DNA from: Paenibacillus_E sp052115445
Lineage (GTDB): Bacteria; Bacillota; Bacilli; Paenibacillales; NBRC-103111
DNA: 64,000 nt
Direction: 5' to 3'
NCBI RefSeq assembly: GCF_052115445.1
Contig: NZ_JBFRGR010000001.1
Location: forward strand, 62,001-126,000
Below are positions 52,299-61,262 of this stretch, piece by piece. A program made the position numbers and the translations under genes. Numbering within the stretch: the first letter of the stretch is position 1; the number at the start of each line of letters is the position of its first letter. The notes beneath the pieces are model-generated. The model did not search any database. It saw only the letters and a list, made by a program, of their open reading frames with translations, and was not told where the DNA came from.

Positions 52299-53768
52299 TT
52301 ATAACATGATTCCTTCATCAAATGCTTCTTTCAGCACCCCGGGTGCAATTTTCCAAGCGGTCCGAATGTCCGTCTTTTCGTTCCACGATGTCAAGGAAGT
52401 CATTTGTGTACGAAGACCTTCCAACAATCCAGTATGGACCTCATATCCCTTAAGCTGCTCTAACTCCTTCCATAGCTTCGCTGCTTCATCCTGTAGCCTC
52501 CGCTTATCACCGCTGTAATAGGCAGCTTGGATATCTGGTTCTTGCAGTGGCATCCGCGTTAAACGCCAGTAGTTATTCACGATCAGCGCAGCCAATGCGA
52601 ATACACCGCGCGTGATGATGGGAGAGGCCAGCCAACTTGGCAACGTACGGTACTCGAATCCCCCATGCGACTTCTTCCGGAAATCGCCTAGATAGCCATA
52701 GCGTGGGCGTCGACCACGCGTCGATTCGTCCTCGATCAAGATCAGCGGCAGCGCGAGATAGTTATCCAGCGCACGCAGCAGATGAACATTCATCCAGCAG
52801 CGGCTAAAATGCAGGTGACCGCCCAGCGGGTAGCCGCGCACGGGCATGCCGCCCGAGCACCAGGCGAGGCTATGGTCTGTGATCTTCCGTGCGGCAAGCC
52901 CCATGGTTACGCGCACGTTCTTTGCGAGCTGCAGCGGGTCCACGCTAGGCTGCGGGCGTAGCTCAGCTAGCGGCAGAATCACGCGATGCCCGCTTAGTAC
53001 GATGGCGTCGCTGCCTACAGCGCCATCACGGGTTAGGAAGCGGTCGGCGAAGACGACCTTGCCCTGCGGATTGACGAGCAGGAACTCTGGATCGCAGCCG
53101 AGCATCGCTCGCTCTTTGCGTTCCAGCTCTTTCGCAAGTGATTGATCGTATTGATCGATCGCTTGCGCGAAGAGCTGCACCAATCTCCCATTCAGCTTCG
53201 GAACGGGATCGACGTCCAGCACGAGCGTATGCCCCGCGGGTGTGATACCGATGGTGACGAGGCCATAGTCTAAGCCAAGGGCATAGATGGCTTTGACGGA
53301 TTCACGGCTCGCCCTCCGGGAGTGGAAGTTAATTTGACTAGGGCCTACTTCTATGTACGCAGCATTCACATTGACTTGCCTTTGCTGCTGTAAGGACTTC
53401 TCCGAAAGCAGAACCGTCTCCTTTTTCTCATAGATAAGAAGTGTTTGGAGATGAAACACCGCTACTTTATATTTATGGGTAAAAAGCACAGGCTCCAGTT
53501 TCCCTCGTACTGAGGCAGCCTGTGAGGCGACCGTTTTCATACCGTGAAGTTGTAACAGAGCATCCCGCTTCCTTCGATTCTGAGCGCGCATGATCGCTTT
53601 AATGGGCTGCAGAGCAAGCTTCTGGGGATATTCATCATGTGCAGCTCCCCAATGAATGATAAGCTGACCTTGCCAATCCACCGGAAGATTGGTTCCACTC
53701 GGAATACGGATTCGTTCAGCCAGTTCCCGTGCATCTTTCTCCTGTGCGTGCAGAAAGAAGGTTTCCAT
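52299..53768 (-). CDS. Phage-type COOH-NH2 ligase (putative amidoligase) domain protein
   Basis: 489 aa, no signal peptide. Residues about 210-440 match the phiEco32-like carboxylate-amine ligase (type 2) family: MLGCDPEFLLVNPQGKVV, DGAVGSDAIVL, LAELRPQPSVDPLQL, GGHLHFS, a RPRYGYLGDFR region and FEYRTLPSWL, in keeping with the glutamate-cysteine-ligase-like fold. The N-terminal 200 residues are basic and unrecognised. Such enzymes are predicted to form amide bonds on peptides or proteins. GGGAGGTG precedes the ATG. It lies between mutS and cotE on the same strand, where B. subtilis has nothing comparable. A sporulation role is inference from position. Confidence 0.82.
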   Translation of the reverse strand: METFFLHAQEKDARELAERIRIPSGTNLPVDWQGQLIIHWGAAHDEYPQKLALQPIKAIMRAQNRRKRDALLQLHGMKTVASQAASVRGKLEPVLFTHKYKVAVFHLQTLLIYEKKETVLLSEKSLQQQRQVNVNAAYIEVGPSQINFHSRRASRESVKAIYALGLDYGLVTIGITPAGHTLVLDVDPVPKLNGRLVQLFAQAIDQYDQSLAKELERKERAMLGCDPEFLLVNPQGKVVFADRFLTRDGAVGSDAIVLSGHRVILPLAELRPQPSVDPLQLAKNVRVTMGLAARKITDHSLAWCSGGMPVRGYPLGGHLHFSRCWMNVHLLRALDNYLALPLILIEDESTRGRRPRYGYLGDFRKKSHGGFEYRTLPSWLASPIITRGVFALAALIVNNYWRLTRMPLQEPDIQAAYYSGDKRRLQDEAAKLWKELEQLKGYEVHTGLLEGLRTQMTSLTSWNEKTDIRTAWKIAPGVLKEAFDEGIML

Positions 53769-53844
53769 TCTTACACCTCCCGTTCACCTATTCCCACTGT
53801 TAATAGCACTTATATATGCGAATGCCCAATTGTGCGAATACAAC

Positions 53845-53867
53845 AAAAAAGAGGGCAAATGCCCTCT
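53845..53867 (-). terminator. Rho-independent terminator of cotE
   Basis: AGAGGGCA and TGCCCTCT (8 bp, 2-base loop); on the minus strand it continues as TTTTTTGTTG. Confidence 0.9.
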
Positions 53868-53910
53868 GCCGAACCTCTTTAGCCCGCATATAATGGCGTA
53901 TAAAGATCCC

Positions 53911-54480
53911 CTAATCCAGTTCATCCTCGAGCAGCTCGGCGTCCAGATCCTCAAAATCACCATCGCCACTGTCATCGAAATCCACGTGCTTGTCGTCGAA
54001 GTCATTGCAGCCGTTGGTGCAAACGACTACACAGACTTTCGTTTCGGCAATGAGCTCAACTTGAAACTCGCGTTCCACCCGAATGATGACGCTGTCGCCG
54101 CTTGAAGAGATGCTGGCCTCTACGCAGTTCGGCTCTTGCGTCGCGACAGCTGATACTTCGGCAGTCGTCGACTTATGTTTTTTGTCTAAGTAGCTTAGTC
54201 CAACGATTTCTACATACGATACGGTTTCTTTTGCTACGTCTGTTTTGGTGTTACGATCGTAAGAATACCAGATGTTGATATCGTAAGTACCAACTACCTC
54301 TACGCCCTCTCCAGATGAATGGACAGCCTCGAATTGGTTATTAATAATCCAAGCGCCCAAAATACTGGTTGGAGAATAAGGCGGAGTCACGGTATGACTT
54401 ACATGAGAAAATTTGCGACCTTTACCGCAGACAGCCTTTGTAATGATCTCTCTGCATTGCAAATCTTTATCTAATGACAT
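53911..54480 (-). CDS. cotE: Outer spore coat morphogenetic protein CotE
   Basis: 189 aa. It opens SLDKDLQCREIITKAVCGKG, then SPTSILGAWIINN, and it ends in a highly acidic tail (about 160-189, D/E runs), all typical of CotE. CotE directs outer-coat assembly around the forespore. The ATG at 54480 follows GGAGG by 8 bases. About 45 bases upstream, CATACACT (minus strand, 54532-54525) resembles a SigE -10 (CATACAAT), though I see no clear -35. CotE-mutS order as in B. subtilis, with one gene inserted. Confidence 0.95.
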   Translation of the reverse strand: MSLDKDLQCREIITKAVCGKGRKFSHVSHTVTPPYSPTSILGAWIINNQFEAVHSSGEGVEVVGTYDINIWYSYDRNTKTDVAKETVSYVEIVGLSYLDKKHKSTTAEVSAVATQEPNCVEASISSSGDSVIIRVEREFQVELIAETKVCVVVCTNGCNDFDDKHVDFDDSGDGDFEDLDAELLEDELD

Positions 54481-54594
54481 CCTTTCAACCTCCTCCATAC
54501 AATCATTCATTACAAGTGTATGCAGGACAGTAGTCTAGAGTGACAATTATTTTATATTATTTTTGAGATTCGAAAATACTGATATCTGTCAGAG

Positions 54595-55554
54595 TCAACC
54601 CGCTTCAGGACGGTGTTTTTTTTGCTTTTTGGCAATATCTAAGTAGTGCATTAACTCTCTGTTAAGCTGTAAAATCGCTGATCTCACTTCGAATTCTTCC
54701 CGACTCTCGGGCAATGGCATTCCCTTGTAACGAGCGTTCAGCTCTTGTAATTCTTTCTCTGCTTCTCCTGTATAATAGTCTTCCTTCACAGATTGGCTAA
54801 TATCTTCGAAGATCGCAGCGACTAACTCTCCTTGCGGTAATGTCTGATACACGCCGGCAACAAGATCAATCATCCGGTGTATGGATTCCAACTGTTCACC
54901 TCTCATGTAGAAATACACGCGCCAGTACGGATCCCAGCCAAACAACAACGTATTTTCCATCGACCGTTTCGCCAAGCTCGCCCCGCGTTCAATTTCCTCA
55001 CTAACTTCGAGAAGCTCTTTTCCATCCCAAATCACCGTATTATCCCGAAGATGCTTTGCAATGTTGACAAAAATGTCGGAAAACAATCCCTCGATTTGTT
55101 GTTTATGTGCGATAAGTGTGGAATCAGCCTTCGGCATATAAGCAATATTGATCACCGTAGCTGAACCCAGACCAATGACCAGCAAGATTAGCTCATTAAG
55201 TACAGACGGCCAGTTCGCCGATTCATAAGCAAAAAGATGCAGCATCACAACCGCACCTGTTACAGCACCCTCGGTAATCCGCAGCCGAACTAGCACTGGA
55301 AACACGATCAGAATAAATATACAAACGACCCAAATATGGAACCCAAGCAAGTTAAATAAGACCGAACCGATGAGTAGTGCCAGAATGGATGCCGCGATAC
55401 GATGCAAGGCACTTTGGATGCCTTTCTTCTTCGTCACTTCAATGCCCAGAATGGCAAGAAGTCCCGCTGCTCCAGGCGTATGAACCCCTAATATATACGC
55501 CAGATACATAGCGATTATGACCGCAACAGCTGTTTTGAGCACACGAAAGCCCAT
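54595..55554 (-). CDS. FUSC/aromatic acid exporter-like membrane protein (UPF0421)
   Basis: 319 aa. Four to six hydrophobic helices in the first 145 residues, beginning LKTAVAVIIAMYLAYILG with GVHTPGAAGLLAILGIEVTKKKG (split hydrophobic repeat), match ArAE_1/UPF0421. The C-terminal half (about 150-319) is a cytoplasmic helical domain. The transported compound is unknown. AGAGGGG precedes the ATG, and both lie within a hairpin (55548-55590). It reads alone between cotE and the ABC importer. Confidence 0.88.
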   Translation of the reverse strand: MGFRVLKTAVAVIIAMYLAYILGVHTPGAAGLLAILGIEVTKKKGIQSALHRIAASILALLIGSVLFNLLGFHIWVVCIFILIVFPVLVRLRITEGAVTGAVVMLHLFAYESANWPSVLNELILLVIGLGSATVINIAYMPKADSTLIAHKQQIEGLFSDIFVNIAKHLRDNTVIWDGKELLEVSEEIERGASLAKRSMENTLLFGWDPYWRVYFYMRGEQLESIHRMIDLVAGVYQTLPQGELVAAIFEDISQSVKEDYYTGEAEKELQELNARYKGMPLPESREEFEVRSAILQLNRELMHYLDIAKKQKKHRPEAG

Positions 55555-55590
55555 AGTATTTTCCCCTCTTTACAGGTTTTTCTATGGGCT
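55548..55590 (-). promoter_or_regulatory. Hairpin enclosing ribosome binding site and start codon of the FUSC-like gene
   Basis: On the minus strand AGCCCATAG (55590-55582) pairs with CTATGGGCT (55556-55548). The 3' arm contains the ATG and second codon; the 25-base loop contains AGAGGGG. Folding would hide the start codon, so it may be a translational switch. Confidence 0.6.
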
Positions 55591-55635
55591 TATTATTTCA
55601 TTTTGCATAGGTGGTGGCAAGCCTTTCTCTATCGA

Positions 55636-56481
55636 TTACCGATGCTTCGTTAATTTCTTCTCTAGTTTGGCTACAAGCTGATACATCACCGTTGCGACGA
55701 TTGCGATTACGAACAGGGTAGATATCACTAAGGTGAAATTAAAGACTTGAAAGCCATATATGATTAAGTATCCCAGCCCCTTCTGGGACACTAGAAATTC
55801 GCCAACGATGACACCGATCCAGGCCAAGCCCACATTAACTTTCAGCGTAGAAACGATAGCAGGAAACGATGATGGCAGAATCGCTTTGAGAAATACTTTT
55901 CGCTGATTGCCTCCAAATAACTTAACGACCTTGATGTAGTTATGATCTACTTCCTTGAAGCTGCCATAAACAACAAGGGTCGTAATAATGACCGTGATCG
56001 ACAGTGTTGTTGCAATAATAGACAGTAAGCCAGGCCCGAAACCGACAATAAATAAAGGTCCCAGTGCAACCTTAGGCATACTATTCAGCACGACAATGTA
56101 AGGATCCAGTACACGCGACAGAAATGGCGACCACCAAATCACAACCGCTAATGCTGTTCCCATAATCGTCCCCAAGAAAAATCCAATAATCGTCTCCTCT
56201 ACTGTGACCGCTACATGTGGAAGCAGCGTACCGTCGAGAAGTTTCTCCCAGAGTAGTGCGAATACCTTGGTCGGATAGCTAAAAAGCAGGACATCAATCC
56301 ATTTCAAGCGTGAGGCTAGCTCCCATAGGGATAAAAATAGAAGCAAAATAGCCGCTTGAAAAAGTCGGACCCACTTCGTCTCTCTCTTCCTCGCCTTCAG
56401 AAAACGCTGATGTACGTCCAGCTTTAATTTCTCATTGTGTTGATTGGTTTGGATGGACTGGTGGTCATCGTGATTATCCAT
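55636..56481 (-). CDS. ABC importer permease (BPD family, sulfonate/nitrate/HMP type)
   Basis: 281 aa. About six membrane helices; the cytoplasmic EAA-like loop reads VVKLFGGNQRKVFLKAILPSSFPAIVSTL (in two parts around the conserved Gly). The family is that of SsuC, ThiX and YtlD. The ATG at 56481 follows GGGGGTG and overlaps the ATPase stop by 8 bases, so the two are coupled; the longer frame would lie within the ATPase gene. Confidence 0.92.
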   Translation of the reverse strand: MDNHDDHQSIQTNQHNEKLKLDVHQRFLKARKRETKWVRLFQAAILLLFLSLWELASRLKWIDVLLFSYPTKVFALLWEKLLDGTLLPHVAVTVEETIIGFFLGTIMGTALAVVIWWSPFLSRVLDPYIVVLNSMPKVALGPLFIVGFGPGLLSIIATTLSITVIITTLVVYGSFKEVDHNYIKVVKLFGGNQRKVFLKAILPSSFPAIVSTLKVNVGLAWIGVIVGEFLVSQKGLGYLIIYGFQVFNFTLVISTLFVIAIVATVMYQLVAKLEKKLTKHR

Positions 56482-57247
56482 GCTGCACACCCCCAAACTC
56501 CTGCCAAATTTGCCGAAATAGTGTGTGAAATTCAGGCAATTCTCTCGCTTCAAAAGGTATAGCTGCCCTTACCGCCTCTGGCATTAGGAAGGACCTGCGA
56601 ATTCGCCCAGGATTCGGAGCCAGTACGATAATGCGATCACTCATCGCAATCGCTTCTGAAATATCATGTGTGACCAGAATAGCTGTTTTCTTCTTGGCGC
56701 GCAGCGTCTCTACAACCAAATCTTCCAACTGAAGCTTCGTTTGATAATCCAGCGCCGAGAAAGGCTCATCTAATAGAAGCAGCTCAGGTTCTGTTGCCAG
56801 CGTTCGAACAAGTGCGACGCGCTGTCGCATACCACCAGACAACTGTGCGGGATAATAATCTTTGAATGCCAGCAGACCCATTTCCTCCAATAAGTGAAGC
56901 GCCCCCTGCTTCTTCTCTTTCGTCAAAGTGCCTGCGATTTCCAATCCCATACAAGCATTAGCTTCAATCGTCCGCCAAGGAAATAAGTAGTCCTGCTGCA
57001 GCATGTAACCCACTTTGGGCGATGGTCCCTGAACGTGATGCCCTGCCACGATAATCCGACCTGATGTCGGTGGAAGGAGTCCCGCAATGATGGATAAGAG
57101 GGTTGTTTTACCACAACCACTAGGTCCAATCAGGCTGACGAACTCGCCACTGGCTATGTCAAACGATATTCCTTGCAGGGCAAGCGTTGCCCGCTCCTCA
57201 GTTACATAAACCTGTGTGACATCTCCGACCTGCACAGCTGTGTCCAT
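56474..57247 (-). CDS. ABC importer ATP-binding protein
   Basis: 257 aa. Walker A GPSGCGKTT (about 41), Q-loop MLQQDYLFPW, ABC signature LSGGMRQRVAL, Walker B LLLLDEPFSALD and H-loop VTHDI are all present, so it should be active. It is of the SsuB/ThiZ/YtlC type. GAGGAGG lies upstream of the ATG, and the gene overlaps the permease gene by 8 bases. Together with the lipoprotein it forms a complete importer. Confidence 0.95.
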   Translation of the reverse strand: MDTAVQVGDVTQVYVTEERATLALQGISFDIASGEFVSLIGPSGCGKTTLLSIIAGLLPPTSGRIIVAGHHVQGPSPKVGYMLQQDYLFPWRTIEANACMGLEIAGTLTKEKKQGALHLLEEMGLLAFKDYYPAQLSGGMRQRVALVRTLATEPELLLLDEPFSALDYQTKLQLEDLVVETLRAKKKTAILVTHDISEAIAMSDRIIVLAPNPGRIRRSFLMPEAVRAAIPFEARELPEFHTLFRQIWQEFGGVQHG

Positions 57248-57300
57248 GGCACCTAACCTCCTCTTATCTTCATCCTGCGGTGACTAGTTCGTTCATGTGT

Positions 57301-58314
57301 TTATTTCTTAACGGTTGATTTTGCTTTTTCTGCAAAAGAGTTATTCACGAGTTTACTCCATGCCACTCTTTCTTTCAGTTCTCCAGCTGATGTCATCACG
57401 TCAAGCAAGTTATTCCATTCTTTCTCATCCACTATGCCGTCCGTTGCGAAGGAGCCTTGATCTTTGTACCGTTTCACAACATTTTTCACAATCGCGACAT
57501 CGATATCTTTAAAATAAGGCAGTACTGCTTCTGTAATTTCGTCTACGCTTTTCGCGGCAACCCATAGCTGCGCCCGTTGAATCGCATTCGTGAACTTCTG
57601 AATGGTCCCTGGGTTGGCTTTGATGAAGCTTTGCTTCGACATAAACACGGTATAAGGCAGCTGGCCGCTCTCTACACCGAATGATGCAAGTACGTAGCCC
57701 TTGCCCTCTTTCTCAATGATCGAGGCTTGCGGCTCGAAAAGCTGCACGTATTCACCTGTTCCCGAAGCATAGGCCGATACGATATTGGCAAAATCAATGT
57801 TTTGAATCAACTGCAAATCCTTTTGCGGGTCGATATTGTGCTTCTTCAGCGTGAACTCGCCAGCCATTTGCGGCATGCCGCCTTTACGTTGCCCAAGGAA
57901 CACTTTCCCTTTGAGTGCATTCCAATCCAGCTTATCGACTTTTGTTCGAGCAACTAGGAAAGTGCCGTCCGTTTGAGTCAATTGTGCAAAATTAATGACG
58001 GGATCATCCGAGCCTTGTTGTGATACATAAATCGATGTTTCTGATCCAACAAGCGCAACATCGATGGCATTCGAGAGCAGCGCAGTCATCGTTTTGTCTC
58101 CACCGGGTGTTGTTGTCAGTTCCACATCGAGCCCTTCATCTTTGAAAAACCCCTGCGATAACGCGACATACTGCGGTGCATAGAACAAGGAACGCGTCAC
58201 CTCACCAATGCGCACCTTCGTTGTTTCTTCCGTCTTGGTTCCACACGCTGAAGCGATTAAGCTTAAGAGCAGAACGACGGATAATGTGAATCCCCATCTT
58301 TTCCGATTATTCAT
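57301..58314 (-). CDS. NMT1/THI5-like substrate-binding lipoprotein of the ABC importer
   Basis: 337 aa. A lipobox IASAC at about residues 20-24 anchors it outside the membrane. The solute-binding body starts VRIGEVTRSLFYAPQYVALSQG and has TTPGGDKTMTALLS and VALVGSETSIY, typical of SsuA/ThiY/YtlA proteins. It is first of three genes (binding protein, ATPase, permease) read leftwards, 53 bases before the ATPase. No TPP or S-box riboswitch is seen upstream, so sulfonate, pyrimidine precursor or another small ligand all remain possible. Confidence 0.92.
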   Translation of the reverse strand: MNNRKRWGFTLSVVLLLSLIASACGTKTEETTKVRIGEVTRSLFYAPQYVALSQGFFKDEGLDVELTTTPGGDKTMTALLSNAIDVALVGSETSIYVSQQGSDDPVINFAQLTQTDGTFLVARTKVDKLDWNALKGKVFLGQRKGGMPQMAGEFTLKKHNIDPQKDLQLIQNIDFANIVSAYASGTGEYVQLFEPQASIIEKEGKGYVLASFGVESGQLPYTVFMSKQSFIKANPGTIQKFTNAIQRAQLWVAAKSVDEITEAVLPYFKDIDVAIVKNVVKRYKDQGSFATDGIVDEKEWNNLLDVMTSAGELKERVAWSKLVNNSFAEKAKSTVKK

Positions 58315-58544
58315 AGGACGTCCCCCCGAATTGAATTGTAATGTATCCTATGCAGGAGCCCAGACGTCGGTTAATGGTTCTTCTAGAAAAGCTAATGGAG
58401 TTGATAAGATTTGGGATTAATGACGAAGATGCAGCAGTGTTTGTGCGTGTGCACGAAGACATGTCGAGGGATTGAATGAGATGTTTAAGCGTCTCTCAAT
58501 CCTAACGCGAGGCGAATCGTCGAAGTCGTGACTTCTCCGGTGGC
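58315..58544. other. Leader region upstream of the ABC operon, no gene seen
   Basis: No supported gene. An imperfect inverted repeat lies at about 58466-58503 (AGGATTGAG.GA against TC.CTCAATCCT) and a perfect GAAGTC-GT-GACTTC palindrome at 58522-58535. No known riboswitch consensus or clear promoter was recognised. Confidence 0.5.
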
Positions 58545-58730
58545 AAAAGTGCAAATGAGCAACCTTTTGATGCTTTTCGAGGAGCAGATGCGAAATAAGT
58601 GCGAAAGTGCAACTATTTTTCATGATTTCTCCCTAAAAGGGTAGGAATCACAAAAATAAGTGCCTATTTGCATCAATTTTGCTCAAACGTTCTAATGGAG
58701 CAAATCAAAGATGCCTATTTGCAACTTTGA
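58545..58730. repeat. Noncoding region with paired direct repeats
   Basis: Short direct repeats recur at similar distances: AAAGTGCAA (58546 and 58604), AAATAAGTGC (58593 and 58654) and TGCCTATTTGCA (58661 and 58712, 51 bases apart). It resembles a diverged intergenic repeat family with units of about 50-60 bases. Confidence 0.6.
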
Positions 58731-58762
58731 TGCGGAGGGGATGCTTGGTGGCGGTTGGAAAC

Positions 58763-58947
58763 GTTAATTGTGAGCGGGCAGTTGATCGATGGAGTAACTG
58801 ATGATGGTCGGAAGGAAAGTTAATCGTGAGCGGGCAGTTGATCGAGGGAGTAACTGTTGATAGTCGGAAGGAAAGTTAATCGAGGGAGTAACTGTTGATA
58901 GTCGGAAGGAAAGTTAATCGAGGGAGTAACTGATGATGGCGGGATAG
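58763..58947. repeat. Imperfect tandem repeat, 56- and 38-base units
   Basis: Units begin GTTAATYG: 58763-58818 (56 bases), 58819-58874 (56), 58875-58912 (38) and 58913-about 58947. The shorter units lack the internal GTGAGCGGGCAGTTGAT segment. Units 2 and 3 are identical where they overlap, apart from this deletion. No open frame on either strand looks like a gene. Confidence 0.88.
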
Positions 58948-59092
58948 TTGATGGGACAGTTGAGGGTAAGATAGTTGGTGAATTAGGTGTGAGACAAATA
59001 AGTGTCATGGCGAGGAGGAGCAATTTAGTTGCGAGTCAACTGAATTTCATCAGTGTTATGGTAATTTGGGAGATGGAAGACAAGTAGCGACA

Positions 59093-59142
59093 CGAAAAAA
59101 CAGCTTCCCCCGACGAAAAAATCGTCAGGAAAAGCTGTTTTA
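59093..59142 (-). terminator. Rho-independent terminator of the M32 carboxypeptidase gene
   Basis: AACAGCTT pairs with AAGCTGTT at the base and GACGA with TCGTC inside; on the minus strand it runs into TTTTTTCG. It lies about 40 bases after the stop. Confidence 0.85.
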
Positions 59143-59183
59143 TCTCACACTCTTATGGATTAGAACATTGAGCTCTGTAATTA

Positions 59184-60704
59184 CTAAATGCCGTAGACTT
59201 CCGAATATTTCTCTTCCAGATACGCGACCAAGTACTCCGGATTCAATGGCTCGCCCGTTACTTGTTGAATGATTTCGTTCGGTGTCAACAGCTTGCCGTG
59301 CTGGTACACCTTCTCTGTTAACCAGGCTTTGATCGGTGCTAGGTTGCCTTCAGCAATTAAGCTATCAAAGTTAGGCAATTCTTTGCGAAGTGTGTTCGTG
59401 AATTGCGCCGCGTACATATTCCCTAGTGCATACGATGGGAAATAGCCGAACGCACCGCCAGACCAGTGTACATCCTGTAGGACACCTTCGCCATCGTTCG
59501 GAGGCGTAACACCCAAATACTCCTCGTATTTGGCATTCCACGCAGCAGGTAAATCCGCTACAGCGATCGTACCGCTGAATAACCCCTTTTCGAGTTCATA
59601 GCGAATCATAATATGTAAGTTGTACGTAAGCTCATCCGCTTCAATTCGGATCAAGGAAGGCTCGATATGGTTAATCGCACGATAGAAATCGTCTACGCCA
59701 ACTTCATCAATTTGTCCGCTAAAAGTCGTCTGAAGTTCACCGTAATAGCGATCCCAGAACTGTTTGCTGCGGCCAATGACGTTCTCCCAGAAGCGGGACT
59801 GCGACTCGTGTATCCCCATCGATGTGCCTGAGCAGAGATTCGTTCCGACGAGGTCAGTAGAAATATTTTGCTCATACAGCGCGTGTCCGCCTTCATGAAT
59901 CGTTCCGAATAAAGCTGATGTGATGTCATTAGGCAAGTAACGTGTCGTAATCCGCACATCGCCTGGGTTCAACGCTGTCGCAAATGGGTGTACCGTCTCG
60001 TCCAGACGGCCAGCGTCGAAGTCATATTGCATCTGTTTCAAAATGGCGAGCGAGAATTGCTTCTGCTTCCCAATATCAAATTGTTGATCTAAGAAGGAAC
60101 GATTCGGCTGATTCGCCGATCCACTAATCCGCGCAAGAAGCGGTACTGCTTTTTCTCGCAGGGTACCGAATACTTCATCCAGCTTCTCAACGGTCATCCC
60201 TGGCTCGTACATATCCAGCAAGGTGTTATATTTATGCCCTTCATAGCCCCACAGCTCAATAAACTCCTGTGTAGCCGCCACGATTTTCTCCAAATATGGC
60301 TGAAAAGACGCCCAATCCGAATTATGCTTCGCGCCTTCCCATGCGGATTCCGCTTGTGAGGTTAACACGACATAAGCTTGATATTTGTCAGCTGGAATCT
60401 TTTTGCTGCGATCGTATTCTTTTTTGCACTCCTGCACCATTTTGCGGGAAATCGGATCTAACTGCTCCAGCTCAGCCGGCTGCATGAAGAAGTTCACATA
60501 GTCGCCCATCTCTTCCGATGTAGACATGCGAAATACCTCGGTGGAGAGCTCACCGACAACCTCAGAACGCGTTTCAATCCCTTTTTTCGGAGCACCTGTC
60601 CGCATGTCCCAATAGATCAAAGAGATCGCCTCTTCGTACTGCTTCATTTTACGAACATAAGCTTTGAACGATGCCAACTTGGCATTTACAACACTAACAC
60701 TCAT
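59184..60704 (-). CDS. M32-family metallocarboxypeptidase (carboxypeptidase Taq)
   Basis: 506 aa cytosolic enzyme removing C-terminal residues from peptides. The zinc motif HEGGH (TIHEGGHALYEQ) lies at about residue 270, the third ligand Glu is in MGIHESQSRFWEN, and family blocks DVRITTRY and RIEADELTYNLHI are present. The length matches the family (about 500). AAGGAGATG lies 5 bases before the ATG. It is transcribed alone. Confidence 0.95.
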   Translation of the reverse strand: MSVSVVNAKLASFKAYVRKMKQYEEAISLIYWDMRTGAPKKGIETRSEVVGELSTEVFRMSTSEEMGDYVNFFMQPAELEQLDPISRKMVQECKKEYDRSKKIPADKYQAYVVLTSQAESAWEGAKHNSDWASFQPYLEKIVAATQEFIELWGYEGHKYNTLLDMYEPGMTVEKLDEVFGTLREKAVPLLARISGSANQPNRSFLDQQFDIGKQKQFSLAILKQMQYDFDAGRLDETVHPFATALNPGDVRITTRYLPNDITSALFGTIHEGGHALYEQNISTDLVGTNLCSGTSMGIHESQSRFWENVIGRSKQFWDRYYGELQTTFSGQIDEVGVDDFYRAINHIEPSLIRIEADELTYNLHIMIRYELEKGLFSGTIAVADLPAAWNAKYEEYLGVTPPNDGEGVLQDVHWSGGAFGYFPSYALGNMYAAQFTNTLRKELPNFDSLIAEGNLAPIKAWLTEKVYQHGKLLTPNEIIQQVTGEPLNPEYLVAYLEEKYSEVYGI

Positions 60705-60887
60705 GTGCTCATCTCCTTAAAGTTTTCGATAGAAAACTAACATCGGGAGCTATCGCTCCCAAATGTTTCATAAATATCATACTTCCAACGAGGGTTAGAA
60801 TCAAATTCCAATCTGAATGTGGTAGAATAAGGACTAGCCTTCATGTAACAGGCTGTTTGTTGTGCAACTAAGTGAGGAGATGACCTT

Positions 60888-61211
60888 ATGAATATTAGAT
60901 TTACCGATACAGCTAGACAACGATTAACGCCTTGGATGGAGCAAAATAACACCTTACTAAAGCTTGTTTTTGATACCGAAGGCTGTGGCTGCTCCGTGAA
61001 TGGTGTACCTACTTTGTGGTTGGTTTCTGTGGCAAATGCTGATGATATTTCCGCTGTAACCGATACGTTTCCTTTGATATATAAAGCGAAGGATGAGATC
61101 TTTTTCGAGGACAACATGAAAATCGACTTCCATGAAGGCAATAAATCCTATATACTGAAGAGTAATAATCAGATTTACAATGCGGGTATGAGCTTAGTCG
61201 ATAAACGATAA
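60888..61211 (+). CDS. HesB/YqkB-type iron-sulfur biosynthesis-domain protein
   Basis: 107 aa. It has the Fe-S biosynthesis fold with the CGCS segment at residues about 33-36 (TEGCGCSVNG), but it lacks the full three-Cys set of A-type carriers such as IscA, as in B. subtilis YqkB. Its role in cluster delivery is unproven. GAGGAGATG precedes the ATG. A possible TAGAAT -10 lies at 60823-60828. It is followed after 51 bases by the carbonic anhydrase gene, probably as one unit. Confidence 0.85.
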   Translation: MNIRFTDTARQRLTPWMEQNNTLLKLVFDTEGCGCSVNGVPTLWLVSVANADDISAVTDTFPLIYKAKDEIFFEDNMKIDFHEGNKSYILKSNNQIYNAGMSLVDKR

Positions 61212-61262
61212 AGCTGCACAAACATAGACATGCAGCACATCAACTTACCTGGAGGGAATACC

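Noticed and set aside
58820..59023. A 67-codon minus-strand frame with repeated S-x-N-F-P-S-D-Y motifs
   Set aside because: The apparent protein repeat is only the translation of the 56-base tandem DNA repeat; no binding site or promoter was seen.
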